Assembly (NCBI RefSeq): GCF_019400745.1
Contig: NZ_WJIB01000001.1
Span: forward strand, 248,001 to 312,000
DNA length: 64,000 nucleotides
Direction: 5' to 3'
Source: Cohnella sp. CFH 77786
GTDB taxonomy: Bacteria; Bacillota; Bacilli; Paenibacillales; Paenibacillaceae
Shown here: positions 8,633 to 16,771 of the stretch, piece after piece
How the letters are laid out: the number at the start of each line of letters is the position of its first letter
Numbering within the stretch: the stretch's first letter is position 1
The notes under the pieces: model-generated
The model's database searches: none
Told to the model about the DNA's origin: nothing
What the model saw: only the letters and a program-made list of their open reading frames with translations
Made by a program: the position numbers and the translations under genes

Positions 8633-8743
8633 CGGCTTATCCACCGCTTCCCTCGCGTCCCCGGACAGCAGGCGGACGGTTTGCGTCCCTTCCGGCACCC
8701 TGTCCTCAATCACGACCTGGCCGCCGACGAGAACAAGGAGACT

Positions 8744-9586
8744 TCATGACGGCCTCACCGCCAGCAATCGGTCCAGCACGACCGCGTCCACCGTCCGGTT
8801 GCCGACCCGGCCATGGAACACGATCCCTTCCCGGGTGCCGTGAAAATCCGAGCCCCCGGTCACGAGCTTCCCGCGGGACTTGGCGAGCGTCTTGTAATGC
8901 CGCTCCATCGCCACGTCATGATCCGAGTGGTGCGCTTCCAGCCCGTCCGCTCCCCCGTCCAGCAGCTCGAGCACGAGGCGGTCGTTCCGGTACAGACCGG
9001 GATGGGCGACGATCGCCGCCCCGCCCGCTTCGTGAATCCAACGGACGGCATCGAGCGGGCCAATCCGGGGCGGATTCGCGTAAGCCGCCGCCCCTTCCGC
9101 CAAATACCGGTTGAACGCGTCCCGCATGTCTTTCGCGTAGCCTTTGCGGACGAGCACTCCGGCCATATGCGGACGCCCGATGGAGCCGTCGCCGCGGGGG
9201 GATGCCGACGCCTCCCTCTCCACTTCATCCATCGCGATCTCCACGCCGAGCGCGTTCAGCTTCGCCACGATCTCCGCATTGCGCCGCGCCCTGACTTGGC
9301 GAAGCGAAACGAGCCTGTCCAGCAGCACCGGATCGTCCGGCGCGAACCCGTAACCCAGGATGTGAATGTCCTTGCCTTCCGCGGAGGTGCTGATTTCGAC
9401 CCCCGGAATGACGCGAATGCCGTATTCCGCGCCTGCGGCGAGCGCTTCCGCGACGCCTGCCACCGTATCGTGATCGGTTATGGCGACGGCCGCCAGTCCC
9501 GCTTCCTTCGCCATCCGAACCACTTCAGCGGGACGATGGCGGCCGTCGGACGCCGTCGTATGGGTATGGAGATCAGCCCGGCTCAT
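8744..9586 (-). CDS. PHP-domain metal-dependent phosphoesterase
   Basis: A 280-residue PHP domain of the YciV/RNase AM type. Metal-ligand motifs are all present: DLHTHTTASDG at the N-terminus, ITDHDTV near residue 40, GVEIST and HILGYG near residue 70, HPG near residue 190, and GGSDFHG near the C-terminus. Relatives act on 3',5'-bisphosphonucleotides or RNA 5' ends; the substrate here is not known. The ATG lies within the end of the LysR gene (14-nt overlap) with GGGGG as ribosome site, so the two are translationally coupled. After the TGA the same frame stays open for 44 more codons (see findings). Confidence 0.9.
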   Translation of the reverse strand: MSRADLHTHTTASDGRHRPAEVVRMAKEAGLAAVAITDHDTVAGVAEALAAGAEYGIRVIPGVEISTSAEGKDIHILGYGFAPDDPVLLDRLVSLRQVRARRNAEIVAKLNALGVEIAMDEVEREASASPRGDGSIGRPHMAGVLVRKGYAKDMRDAFNRYLAEGAAAYANPPRIGPLDAVRWIHEAGGAAIVAHPGLYRNDRLVLELLDGGADGLEAHHSDHDVAMERHYKTLAKSRGKLVTGGSDFHGTREGIVFHGRVGNRTVDAVVLDRLLAVRPS

Positions 9587-10481
9587 GCGACAACCCCCTT
9601 AATTGTTCCAGCAGTGCCGCGGCTGGAATCGAAAGCAAGGATGAGGGCAGACGTACCGCATAAAATTGGCGGCGGAACGACACGTCCCGGATGCGGACGG
9701 TTTTGAGCAGCCCTAACGCGGCCTCGTGCTTGATCGCCCACACCGACAGCACGGACAGCCCGAGCCCGGCTTCCACCGCCGACTTGATCGCCGCCGTGCT
9801 GCCGAAATCGCTGACCACACGAAGCCGGCCCTCGTCCGCGCCGTGGCGCAGCAGCTCGTCTTCCACCACCTGGCGGGTGCCCGAGCCTTTCTCGCGAAGG
9901 ACGAGCGGCTGCTCCAGCACTTCGGCCAGTTCAACCGATTCGCGCTCGGCGAAAGGGTGCCCCGCGGGCGCGACCAGCACGAGTTCGTCGTCCATCACGG
10001 CCTCGGCATGGATGCCGGGCGTGTCGCAGGGCGCCTCGATCAAGCCGAAATCAAGCCCCTGGTGCTGGATCGCGTCGACGATTTCGGTCGTGTTCATCAC
10101 TTTCATGCTGACCGCGAGATCCGGATGGCGGCGAAGGAACGATCCGAGCAATCGGGGCAGCACGTATTCCCCGATCGTCAGGCTCGCCGCGAATTGCAGC
10201 CGGCCCTTCAAAGCTTCGACGAACCGGATCATCATCGCGTCCGTGTCCCTCATCAGCTCCACGGCTTTGCGCGCCTGCGGCAGCAGAGAGTGGCCGGCCT
10301 CCGTCAGCTCGAGCTTCTTGGTCGTCCGGTTGAGCAGCTTCGTGCCGAAACGTTCCTCCAGCGCCTGAACCTGCATCGTAACCGCCGGTTGGGTCATATG
10401 CAGGGCCTGCGCGGCCGAGGAGAAGCTGCCTCTTTCCGCAACGGTGTAAAAGATGTGCAGTTGATGCACGTTCAGCGCCAT
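9573..10481 (-). CDS. LysR-family transcriptional regulator
   Basis: A 302-residue protein with the LysR N-terminal winged helix (QLHIFYTVAERGSFSSAAQ, then MTQPAVTMQVQALEERFG) and a two-lobe effector domain (FAASLTIGEYVLPRLLGSF; DFGLIEAP; VLREKGSGTRQVVE). The sequence style resembles the CysL/CbbR branch, whose members sense small metabolites, but the ligand cannot be read from sequence. GGGAG precedes the ATG. The next gene (PHP) overlaps its end and is co-transcribed. A TATAAT-like -10 lies at 10519-10524. Confidence 0.92.
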   Translation of the reverse strand: MALNVHQLHIFYTVAERGSFSSAAQALHMTQPAVTMQVQALEERFGTKLLNRTTKKLELTEAGHSLLPQARKAVELMRDTDAMMIRFVEALKGRLQFAASLTIGEYVLPRLLGSFLRRHPDLAVSMKVMNTTEIVDAIQHQGLDFGLIEAPCDTPGIHAEAVMDDELVLVAPAGHPFAERESVELAEVLEQPLVLREKGSGTRQVVEDELLRHGADEGRLRVVSDFGSTAAIKSAVEAGLGLSVLSVWAIKHEAALGLLKTVRIRDVSFRRQFYAVRLPSSLLSIPAAALLEQLRGLSHEPG

Positions 10482-10536
10482 GCTTCTCCCGCCTTTGTCA
10501 CCTTTTCTTCCTCAATCGATTATATCATAGCATAGG

Positions 10537-10577
10537 AAAAGGCTGCTCCGAACGGATCTCCGCCGGAATGCAGCCTT
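10537..10577 (-). terminator. Terminator of the 10591-11028 gene
   Basis: AAGGCTGC...GCAGCCTT with an inner TCCG/CGGA stem. On the minus strand it is followed by TTTTCC. It lies between the LysR promoter and the upstream gene's stop. Confidence 0.7.
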
Positions 10578-10590
10578 ATCGGTTCGCCGG

Positions 10591-11028
10591 TCAACGGCGT
10601 TTGCGGTTGTTCTTGATGAGCGTCATGCGGCGGGAATGGCGGAGCCAGGAATAGTACGTTTTCAAATCACGAAGCTCCATCGTCTCCGACATGCGTCCGA
10701 GGAAAGTCACGATAATCATCTTATGAAGAGGTTGGCCGAGCAGATCGGTATCTTTGTCCGACACCGCGAATTCCGCCACGAAAACGAGGTCGTCGTCGAT
10801 CGTGTAAACGTCCTGCTCGTTCCGGTAATAGGAAACGATGCGGCCTTCCTTCAGGCATTCCCACATGAATTGGGCGATATCGGAGTAGCCGGTTTTCTCG
10901 CTCTCCACCCGGTCGGACCAGCGCGTTCGGGCATGATTGGTTATGATGATGTCGGCCACTCTCTTGTCGCCCAGCACAACATAGAAAGGCTCGTACGTGT
11001 TCCATCGCTCCGTGTGTTTGTCCTTCAC
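10591..11028 (-). CDS. Conserved-looking protein of unknown function
   Basis: A 145-residue soluble protein that I do not recognise. It has a TNHARTRWSDRV segment near residue 35, an alternating strand region (SYYRNEQDVYTIDDDLVFVAEFAV), a KMIIVTFLGR strand and a very basic C-terminus (LRHSRRMTLIKNNRKRR). The His-Ala-x2-Arg pattern plus a late VTFLG strand recalls small barnase/EndoU/colicin/RelE-fold proteins, but this is only a resemblance. I chose the GTG at 11026-11028 because AAGGGGA lies 6 nt upstream; an upstream GTG at 11049 has none. A promoter (TTGAAT-17-TTAAAA) lies at 11101-11129 and a terminator follows. Confidence 0.75.
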   Translation of the reverse strand: MKDKHTERWNTYEPFYVVLGDKRVADIIITNHARTRWSDRVESEKTGYSDIAQFMWECLKEGRIVSYYRNEQDVYTIDDDLVFVAEFAVSDKDTDLLGQPLHKMIIVTFLGRMSETMELRDLKTYYSWLRHSRRMTLIKNNRKRR

Positions 11029-11100
11029 CGGGTATCCCCTTCCCGACACTAGGTCCTAAAGCCCACTCGCGCAATCCAACCTTTTAGGAAGTTACGTCCA

Positions 11101-11129
11101 TTTTAACGCATCGCTTCCCGACGATTCAA
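11101..11129 (-). promoter_or_regulatory. Promoter of the 10591-11028 gene
   Basis: Minus-strand TTGAAT (11124-11129), 17-bp spacer, TTAAAA (11101-11106), about 70 bp upstream of the chosen GTG. Confidence 0.5.
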
Positions 11130-11167
11130 CAAAAATTTAAGGGAGCGCCGATTCCCGCGTCTCAGAG

Positions 11168-11195
11168 ACGAAAAAAAGCCTCCGCCGGGAGACTT
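11168..11195 (-). terminator. ylbG terminator, part of composite element A
   Basis: Minus-strand AAAAGTCTCC-CGGC-GGAGGCTTTT, a 10-bp stem with one G-T pair, continuing into a run of seven T. It lies 6 nt after the palindromic element at 11202-11240. Confidence 0.85.
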
Positions 11196-11201
11196 TTCCG
11201 T

Positions 11202-11240
11202 GATTCAGAAAGGTGAAGATCTGCGATGCTTTTCTGAATC
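11202..11240 (-). repeat. Composite palindromic element, copy A
   Basis: GATTCAGAAA...TTTCTGAATC, with the wider arms GATTCAGAAAAG and CTTTCTGAATC around a variable centre. On the minus strand it lies between the ylbG stop and the ylbG terminator. It belongs to the family at 22453, 34371 and 42766. Confidence 0.8.
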
Positions 11241-11309
11241 GCCTCGGGTAAAACGTCTATCCGTTCGAAATGACGGGGCCGTTTTACTTGGCACCTTCGA
11301 GCACGGCCG

Positions 11310-11573
11310 CTACAAACTGTAAAACCGCGTTTTGTCCGGCACGTTTTTCTCGTATTCGGTTTTGATTTCGCCGCGGTAAGAACGTTCGACTTTGCGAACA
11401 TAGGGCAGGCGCTGCAGATTCCGGACGGCTTCTTCCGCGCTGTCCGCGTTCATGTAAAGCACCGCGTAATTCATTTTGCGGGACACATAGTGGAGGGAGC
11501 CGTACTTGTCCAGTCCCCTCGCCGCTTTCAAATCGCTGAACCAGACGATATAACCGTGGCGTTCCGCAAACAT
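11310..11573 (-). CDS. ylbG: YlbG (DUF2129) family protein
   Basis: An 87-residue cytoplasmic protein of unknown biochemical role. It matches B. subtilis YlbG throughout: MFAERHGYIVWF at the start, the KYGSLHYVSRKMNYAVLY segment, and PYVRKVERSYRGEIKTEY near the end. The second of two in-frame ATGs was chosen (11571-11573) because GGGGGA lies 6 nt upstream; the first (11577-11579) is too close. It follows ricF with a 67-nt gap, the same order as ylbF-ylbG in Bacilli. Confidence 0.9.
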   Translation of the reverse strand: MFAERHGYIVWFSDLKAARGLDKYGSLHYVSRKMNYAVLYMNADSAEEAVRNLQRLPYVRKVERSYRGEIKTEYEKNVPDKTRFYSL

Positions 11574-11640
11574 TCCCATTCCCCCGACTTCCGATCTCAA
11601 TAAAACCCGTCTCAGCGCGGGCGGTGTCCGCAGGCTCGCG

Positions 11641-12129
11641 TCAACCGCAGCCGCCGCTGCCGCAGGAACAGCTTCCGCCGCCTCCGCAACCCCCGCCCTT
11701 GGCCCCGGGGTCCGCGTCCGGCACCTTGACGCTCTCCGAAACCGCGCGGGCAACGGTCACGGAAATCTCGCGAAAAAGTTCGTCGAGGTCCCGTTCCGCC
11801 GCTTTGAAACGACGAACAGATTCCACCCGGTCCAGTTCGGCCTGGACGGCGTAAACCTTGTCCAGCGCTTCATGATAATCGGGATGAAAGCGGCCGAACC
11901 GCTCGCATTCCGCGAATTTCTCCTTGGCTTTGAAAAGCCGCCGAGCCGCCTGTGCGGCTTCTTCGTCGTTCTCGACTTTCCTTTTCCAATATACGTATTC
12001 TTCCGCCATGGCGGATTGCTTGATCATCTCTCCCAGCGTATACGCGCGCGACAGAAGCTCCGTCCAATCGGCGGGACCTTCGCCTGCGTCCCGTTGCAAC
12101 ATAGGGAGGGTTTCCGGCATGAGGGCCAA
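11641..12129 (-). CDS. ricF: RicF/YlbF-family mRNA-processing complex subunit
   Basis: Subunit of the Y-complex (RicA-RicF-RicT), which binds RNase Y and steers mRNA maturation, competence, sporulation and biofilm genes. The 162-residue protein carries the YlbF domain (AYTLGEMIKQSAMAEEY; CERFGRFHPDYHEALDKVY; EISVTVARAVSESVKVP). Its Gly/Cys tail ends GGGCGGGGSCSCGSGGCG, matching the Cys-rich tail of B. subtilis RicF that takes part in an Fe-S cluster. The start is unclear: TTG at 12127-12129 has the best ribosome site (GAGGTG, 6 nt); GTG at 12138 and ATG at 12120 are alternatives. It lies 60-70 nt behind the helicase-partner gene and may share its transcript. Confidence 0.88.
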   Translation of the reverse strand: MALMPETLPMLQRDAGEGPADWTELLSRAYTLGEMIKQSAMAEEYVYWKRKVENDEEAAQAARRLFKAKEKFAECERFGRFHPDYHEALDKVYAVQAELDRVESVRRFKAAERDLDELFREISVTVARAVSESVKVPDADPGAKGGGCGGGGSCSCGSGGCG

Positions 12130-12199
12130 GCGTTTCACCTCACCTTGTAGGCATGCGAATCATTTTCTATCATACCACAGTTCGGCGGCGAAAGGTGAA

Positions 12200-14149
12200 T
12201 TACTTCGAGGCGGCCGGCTCCCATTCGGGCAACACGATCCTGAGCGCGCCCAGCCGGTCCGCGGGAAGCGTCACCGGTCCGGACGGATCCGCGGCGAAAC
12301 CGGCAGCTTCGCCCGCGGGCCGCCATCTTCCGCTGACCTCCCATCCATCCCCCCGCTCATGAAGGGCATGCGGGACGAATACCGCTTGTCCGGTTTCGTC
12401 CCCGATTTGGAGGGCCGCTCGCCAGCCGATCGCCCTGCGGATGATTTCCTGCCTCGTGGAGGCGTGGTACAGGCCGGGTTTGCGGAGCCACGCGGACGGC
12501 ACTTCCCCGACGCCGGGAAACAGCTCGTCCGCGGACGCGACCGTCCGGTCCGGTTCATAGAAGGACAGCACGCGGCTGCAAGGAATCCACCCCGCTTCGT
12601 TCAAGCCGTCGCGACCTGCCGCGGGCGACTCCTGCGGGACCGATTTCGGTTTCGGCGAAATCGCGGGGCTGCCGATCTTCGCCAGCCTGGCCTCGAGCGC
12701 CGGGACTTTCGCACGGTCGACGATGAAGTCCCGGTCCCCCAGCCGCTCGATCAAGCAAGATGCGGTTTCCGGGTCCTCCAGCAAGCGGCATGCCGTTTCG
12801 GCGCTGTCCGTCCGCAGCAACGTTTCCTCCGTCATCCGCGTTTTGCCGAGGCGTCCGAACCAGTCCGAGAGCGCGCCCGAGACCGGTTCCGGCAGCGGGG
12901 CGTCCCCCCCGCTCTCCAAGAAGCGCACGACATCCTCCTGCCGCCAGCCCGCCGCGAATGCCCGTTCCGAAGCGGATTTCGTCAGCCGGTAAACGAACAT
13001 GCGGTCGGCCGAGACGCGTTCGGAAATCTCTTCCAGTTGCCATCTGGCGCCCAGGCCGACGCCCGGCGGAACGTAGATTTCCCCGTCCGGCTGGACGAGG
13101 AACGGCTCCGCATCCCCGTATCCGGTCTTGTCCGGATCCTCCTCCAAGGAAACCAGAAGCCGGAACACGCCTTCTCCCCGGAAGGTCCCGCGTTCGGCCC
13201 AGCCGAACGCGATGAGCATGCGGAGCCACGCCTCCGCGGCAGCCGGGTCCACTCCGATCCCCGCGATATCCCTTTCCTTGTGCCAGAAGCCTTCTCGGCA
13301 GGCCGCCACGGCCGACGCCGACAAATGCCGCTCGGGGTCGGCCGAAACGTAGCGCTCCAGAACGAGCCGGTGGATTTCCGCCTCCGCCTCCGCCGGCGTC
13401 TTCTCCAGCCATGGCGTCATCCCGGACTCGTCTGCGACGATTTCGCTGCCCCGCTTCCGCAGCGCGCCGACACACAGGCCCAGATCGACTGCGAGCGCCG
13501 CTGTCGCGGGCTGTTGCTCGTGAGCGGGATAAACGAGCCCCAGCGGCGCAAGCTCTTCGGCCGTAAGCCTCATCGCGGACGCCAGCTTCGCGGCGGCGGA
13601 CTTGGACATCGCCCCCTTGGCGGTGAGCGGAATGCCCGTCCGTCGCACGGACGCCCACGCGGAGAGCAGCTCGAGCGCCAACGGAAGGCGGAAGGGAGCC
13701 GGCGTCACGCGTACTTCGGCGGCATCCGCAGCGTCCAGCGGTGCCGCGTTGGCCGGCAGAATCAGGCGCTGCCAGACGGGCACCATGTCCGTCGGCACGT
13801 AGTAGAGCCTGTCTCCCCATGTCTTGCGGACCGCGAAGAGGATGCCCGACCTCCGGAGCCGGGCCAGGGCAACCCGCCGCTCCGCGCCGGTATAGCCGCC
13901 GTCCCGGAGCGATTCCGCTTCCCCCTTCTCTTCCTCGAACGGAACCGCGCCGTAGCGCAGCAGAATACCGCCGAAGATCCGCTTGAGCGGAAGCTCCGCG
14001 CGCTCCGCCCATTCGGCGGCCCAAGCCGGCGAAGCCAGGACGTCCGGAAGCTCCATTCCCCCGGCGATACGGGAAGCGACGGTCTTGTCCGTCGCGATCA
14101 GCTTCCGGACGGAATCCGGCAACCGTTCCACGGAAGGCCTTACGTTCAT
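12200..14149 (-). CDS. Helicase-associated protein, partner of the XPB helicase
   Basis: A 649-residue protein whose ATG overlaps the helicase stop codon (ATGA), with GGAGGGAG 7 nt upstream, so the two are translationally coupled. It has no Walker motifs. The N-terminal 300 residues are helical, with winged-helix-like pieces (VALARLRRSGILFAVRKTW; DRLYYVPTDMVP). The middle, PFLVQPDGEIYVPPG then RWQLEEISERVSADRMFVYRLTKSA, is characteristic of the XPB/Ssl2-like helicase conserved C-terminal domain (Helicase_C_3) family. The C-terminus (LPADRLGALRIVLPEWEP) is unassigned. A role as DNA-binding or regulatory subunit of the helicase is inferred from gene coupling. Confidence 0.8.
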   Translation of the reverse strand: MNVRPSVERLPDSVRKLIATDKTVASRIAGGMELPDVLASPAWAAEWAERAELPLKRIFGGILLRYGAVPFEEEKGEAESLRDGGYTGAERRVALARLRRSGILFAVRKTWGDRLYYVPTDMVPVWQRLILPANAAPLDAADAAEVRVTPAPFRLPLALELLSAWASVRRTGIPLTAKGAMSKSAAAKLASAMRLTAEELAPLGLVYPAHEQQPATAALAVDLGLCVGALRKRGSEIVADESGMTPWLEKTPAEAEAEIHRLVLERYVSADPERHLSASAVAACREGFWHKERDIAGIGVDPAAAEAWLRMLIAFGWAERGTFRGEGVFRLLVSLEEDPDKTGYGDAEPFLVQPDGEIYVPPGVGLGARWQLEEISERVSADRMFVYRLTKSASERAFAAGWRQEDVVRFLESGGDAPLPEPVSGALSDWFGRLGKTRMTEETLLRTDSAETACRLLEDPETASCLIERLGDRDFIVDRAKVPALEARLAKIGSPAISPKPKSVPQESPAAGRDGLNEAGWIPCSRVLSFYEPDRTVASADELFPGVGEVPSAWLRKPGLYHASTRQEIIRRAIGWRAALQIGDETGQAVFVPHALHERGDGWEVSGRWRPAGEAAGFAADPSGPVTLPADRLGALRIVLPEWEPAASK

Positions 14150-15852
14150 ACGGAAACTCCCTCCGATCCGCCGGGAGCATCCGGCTGCCACGCGTCCACG
14201 GCGTATTCGTACCCTTGCTCCACGAGGAACCGCCCCCGGTTCCGGGCGAACTCCACCTCGTCCGTCCCTTCGCTCACCAACGTGTAGAAGGAAGCCGGCC
14301 CCCCGGAAGGCTTGGGCCGGAGGATCCGCCCCAGCCGCTGGGCCTCTTCCTGCCGCGAGCCGTAGCTGCCGGACACTTGGATCGCGACGGAGGCGTCCGG
14401 AAGATCGACCGCGAAATTGGCCACCTTCGATACGATCAGCGTGCCGATATCGCCCCGGTTGAAGAGGTCGAACAGCCGCCGCCTCTCCTCATGCGGCATT
14501 TCGCCCGTTACGAGCGGGAGGCCCAGTTCCTCCGCGAGCCGACGAAGCTGGTTCAGGTACTGGCCGATGATCAGCGTAGGCGACCCTTCGTGCCTGGCCA
14601 GCAGACGGCGCAGCACCTCCGCCTTGGCCGGATTTTCCCCCGCGATCCGGTGGCGGGCACGCGGCGGAGCCTCGCGGTATTGCCTGATCGCGGAATCGGC
14701 CATCGGCACCCTCACTTCCTTGCAGGACGCCTCCGCGATCCAGCCTTCCCGTTCGCTCCGTTTCCAGGACAGCTCGTACGTTTTGGGTCCGATGAGCGCG
14801 AACACGTCCATCTCCCGGCCGTCTTCCCGGACAAGCGTCGCGGTCAGGCCGAGCCTGCGGGTCGCTTGCAGTTCCGCGGTCATCCGGAAGACGGGCGCAG
14901 GAAGCAGATGCACCTCGTCGTAAACGATCAAGCCCCAGTCCCGTCCCTCGAACAGCTTCCAATGCGGATAACCCTCCGAACGGGAACGGCGGTGGGTCAG
15001 CACTTGGTACGTCGCGACGGTGACGGGCCGGACCTGCTTGCTCGTCCCCGTGTATTCTCCGATATCCCCTTCCGTCAAGGTCGTGTTTTCCAGCAGCTCC
15101 CGGATCCATTGGGAGACCGACATCGTATTCGGCGTCAAAATCAGCGTTTCGCACCCCAGCCGGACCATGGCCGCCATGCCGACCCACGTTTTGCCCGCGC
15201 CGCAAGGAAGCACGGCCACGCCGCTGCCGCCTCCGATGCCGTCCCTCGCGAGAAAGGCGTCCGCCGCCTCGCGCTGATAGGCGCGCAGCTTGACCGGTTT
15301 CCCGGAGGCGGACACCTCCCGAAAGGCAACGGAAAGCGCGCCGCCGCTCCGGTATCCGGCCTCGTCGACGATCGGACAGCCGCGCGCGGCAAGCGCGCTT
15401 TTGAGCGCTCCCCGCATGGCGGGTTCCACGGCGACCAGCACCTCGTTATTCGCGGGTGAGGAGGCGAAACAGCGAACGACTTCGGGCCAATCGTAAGCCA
15501 TTCGCAAACGTTCCGGCAGATCGGCCGACAGAAACAAGCCCTCCGGCCGGTTCACCAGGCGGAAACGTCCGAAGCTGTCCATCCGTTCCCGAATTTCGCG
15601 TTCGACGGATGACGGCAGGCCGTACCTCGCGTACCTGCGGAGGTTCGCGATCACCGAGTCCGCGGTTTCGCCCGCGGCTGCGGCGTTCCACAGCGACACC
15701 GGCGTCATCCGGTACGTGTGCAGATGCCCGGGCCGTTTGCCCAGCTCCGCGACCGGGCGGAGAACCTCCAGCACCTCTTCGTATCCGGAATGGCGGCCGT
15801 CCAGCAGCAGGGTGCCGTCGGACTGCACCAACAGCGGTAAGGATGACGACAT
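14146..15852 (-). CDS. XPB/Rad25-type DNA repair helicase
   Basis: A 568-residue superfamily 2 helicase. An N-terminal XPB damage-recognition-like region (LLVQSDGTLLLDGRH; LHTYRMTPVSLWNAAAAG) precedes the motor. Motifs in order: Walker A LPCGAGKTWVG, motif Ia LILTPNTMSVSQW, DEAH-type box YDEVHLLPA, motif III GLTATLVREDG, then IIGQYLNQLRRLAEEL, TLIVSKVANFAVDLP and motif VI RQEEAQRLGRILRPK. It acts as an ATP-dependent 3'-5' DNA translocase by family knowledge. Start ATG has GAGGTGG 8 nt upstream. It follows the nuclease lipoprotein by 14 nt and overlaps the partner gene by 4 nt, so the three genes form an operon. Confidence 0.93.
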   Translation of the reverse strand: MSSSLPLLVQSDGTLLLDGRHSGYEEVLEVLRPVAELGKRPGHLHTYRMTPVSLWNAAAAGETADSVIANLRRYARYGLPSSVEREIRERMDSFGRFRLVNRPEGLFLSADLPERLRMAYDWPEVVRCFASSPANNEVLVAVEPAMRGALKSALAARGCPIVDEAGYRSGGALSVAFREVSASGKPVKLRAYQREAADAFLARDGIGGGSGVAVLPCGAGKTWVGMAAMVRLGCETLILTPNTMSVSQWIRELLENTTLTEGDIGEYTGTSKQVRPVTVATYQVLTHRRSRSEGYPHWKLFEGRDWGLIVYDEVHLLPAPVFRMTAELQATRRLGLTATLVREDGREMDVFALIGPKTYELSWKRSEREGWIAEASCKEVRVPMADSAIRQYREAPPRARHRIAGENPAKAEVLRRLLARHEGSPTLIIGQYLNQLRRLAEELGLPLVTGEMPHEERRRLFDLFNRGDIGTLIVSKVANFAVDLPDASVAIQVSGSYGSRQEEAQRLGRILRPKPSGGPASFYTLVSEGTDEVEFARNRGRFLVEQGYEYAVDAWQPDAPGGSEGVSV

Positions 15853-15866
15853 GCAAAGCACCACCT

Positions 15867-16643
15867 CTATTTCGCCGCTTTCCGGAATCCCGCGTCCGCC
15901 GCCTCCTGTTCCGAACAGAACCACCGCTCGGGTTTCGTGTTCCGGTAGGAACTCCCTCCCGGCACGTGGTAAATTTTATCCCCTTTCGCGTTGACGTTGC
16001 CCTTGATCGGATACGGGCAGGCGGGAGGCGCCGCGGTCGCGGAATCGTCCGGCGCGTTCGTCTCTTTTCCATCGTTCCCAGGTTCGCCGCCCCATAATCC
16101 GGCTCCGCGGGAGCGCGCCTCCTTCTGCAGACGGACGAACGAATCGGCGAAAGCCACGTTCGGAGGAACGGTCATCACCTGCGCGTATCCTTCTTTCACG
16201 AGCCGCTCGTTGAACATCATTTCATCCCCCGATACGAAAACGTATCGCAGCAGCCGTCCGTACTTGTCCCGGTCAGAAACGTCCGGAAACAGGATCACGG
16301 ATCGTCCCGACAAAATCTTCTCCGTGTAGTCCGCCGCTTCTTTCCCGTAATACTGGACTTTCCCGTGGGTCTCCGGCGTGTTGACGCCAATCAGCCGCAC
16401 TTTGGCTCCGCTCTCGAGCTCGAACGTGTCTCCGTCCACGATCCGCCGCACCGTTCCCCGCTCCGCGCGGTCGGCCGGCAAATTCGGATACCCGGCCAAA
16501 ATCCGGGCCAGATCGTCCCCGCCGTCCGGCGGCAACGATCGTCCCCCACAACCGCTTAACAACATAACCGCTGCCGCGAGCAGAAAACGGATTGCCCGGA
16601 CGTTCCTCTCCCTTTTCCCCATCCTTGCGTTCTCCCTCTCCAT
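15867..16643 (-). CDS. Staphylococcal-nuclease-like lipoprotein
   Basis: A secreted or membrane-anchored thermonuclease of 258 residues. A signal peptide (FLLAAAVMLLSGC) ends in a lipobox Cys. The SNase fold follows with GTVRRIVDGDTFEL, KVRLIGVNTPET and DKYGRLLRYVFV, which hold the Asp, Arg and Glu/Tyr-region residues of the active site. The C-terminal 55 residues (IKGNVNAKGDKIYHVPGG, then PERWFCSEQEA) form a small Cys-containing domain often attached to such nucleases. The start was chosen at the ATG with GGGGGA 6 nt upstream; frames open further up to 16682. It is first of the nuclease-helicase-partner operon. Confidence 0.9.
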   Translation of the reverse strand: MERENARMGKRERNVRAIRFLLAAAVMLLSGCGGRSLPPDGGDDLARILAGYPNLPADRAERGTVRRIVDGDTFELESGAKVRLIGVNTPETHGKVQYYGKEAADYTEKILSGRSVILFPDVSDRDKYGRLLRYVFVSGDEMMFNERLVKEGYAQVMTVPPNVAFADSFVRLQKEARSRGAGLWGGEPGNDGKETNAPDDSATAAPPACPYPIKGNVNAKGDKIYHVPGGSSYRNTKPERWFCSEQEAADAGFRKAAK

Positions 16644-16712
16644 AAACAATCCCCCGATATTGACGATGCTTCTACGCCGCACATCATCTTAAGGGGAGCC
16701 CCTGTTCATTTT

Positions 16713-16752
16713 AAAAAAAGCCCGTATGTCCGGTTTGCCGGCATACGAGCCA
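16713..16752 (-). terminator. Terminator of the CBS-protein gene
   Basis: CGTATG-CCGG...CCGG-CATACG stem. The minus-strand tail is GGGCTTTTTTT. Confidence 0.9.
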
Positions 16753-16771
16753 TACTGCTGCGGCGATCTCC

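Noticed and set aside
11162..11401. 79-codon frame overlapping ylbG
   Set aside because: Covers composite element A and the ylbG terminator; contradicts the clear ylbG frame.
12555..14180. A 541-codon frame on the same strand as the helicase partner gene, shifted by one base
   Set aside because: Gly/Arg-rich frame-shift shadow; the partner protein frame is intact and starts with a coupled ATGA.
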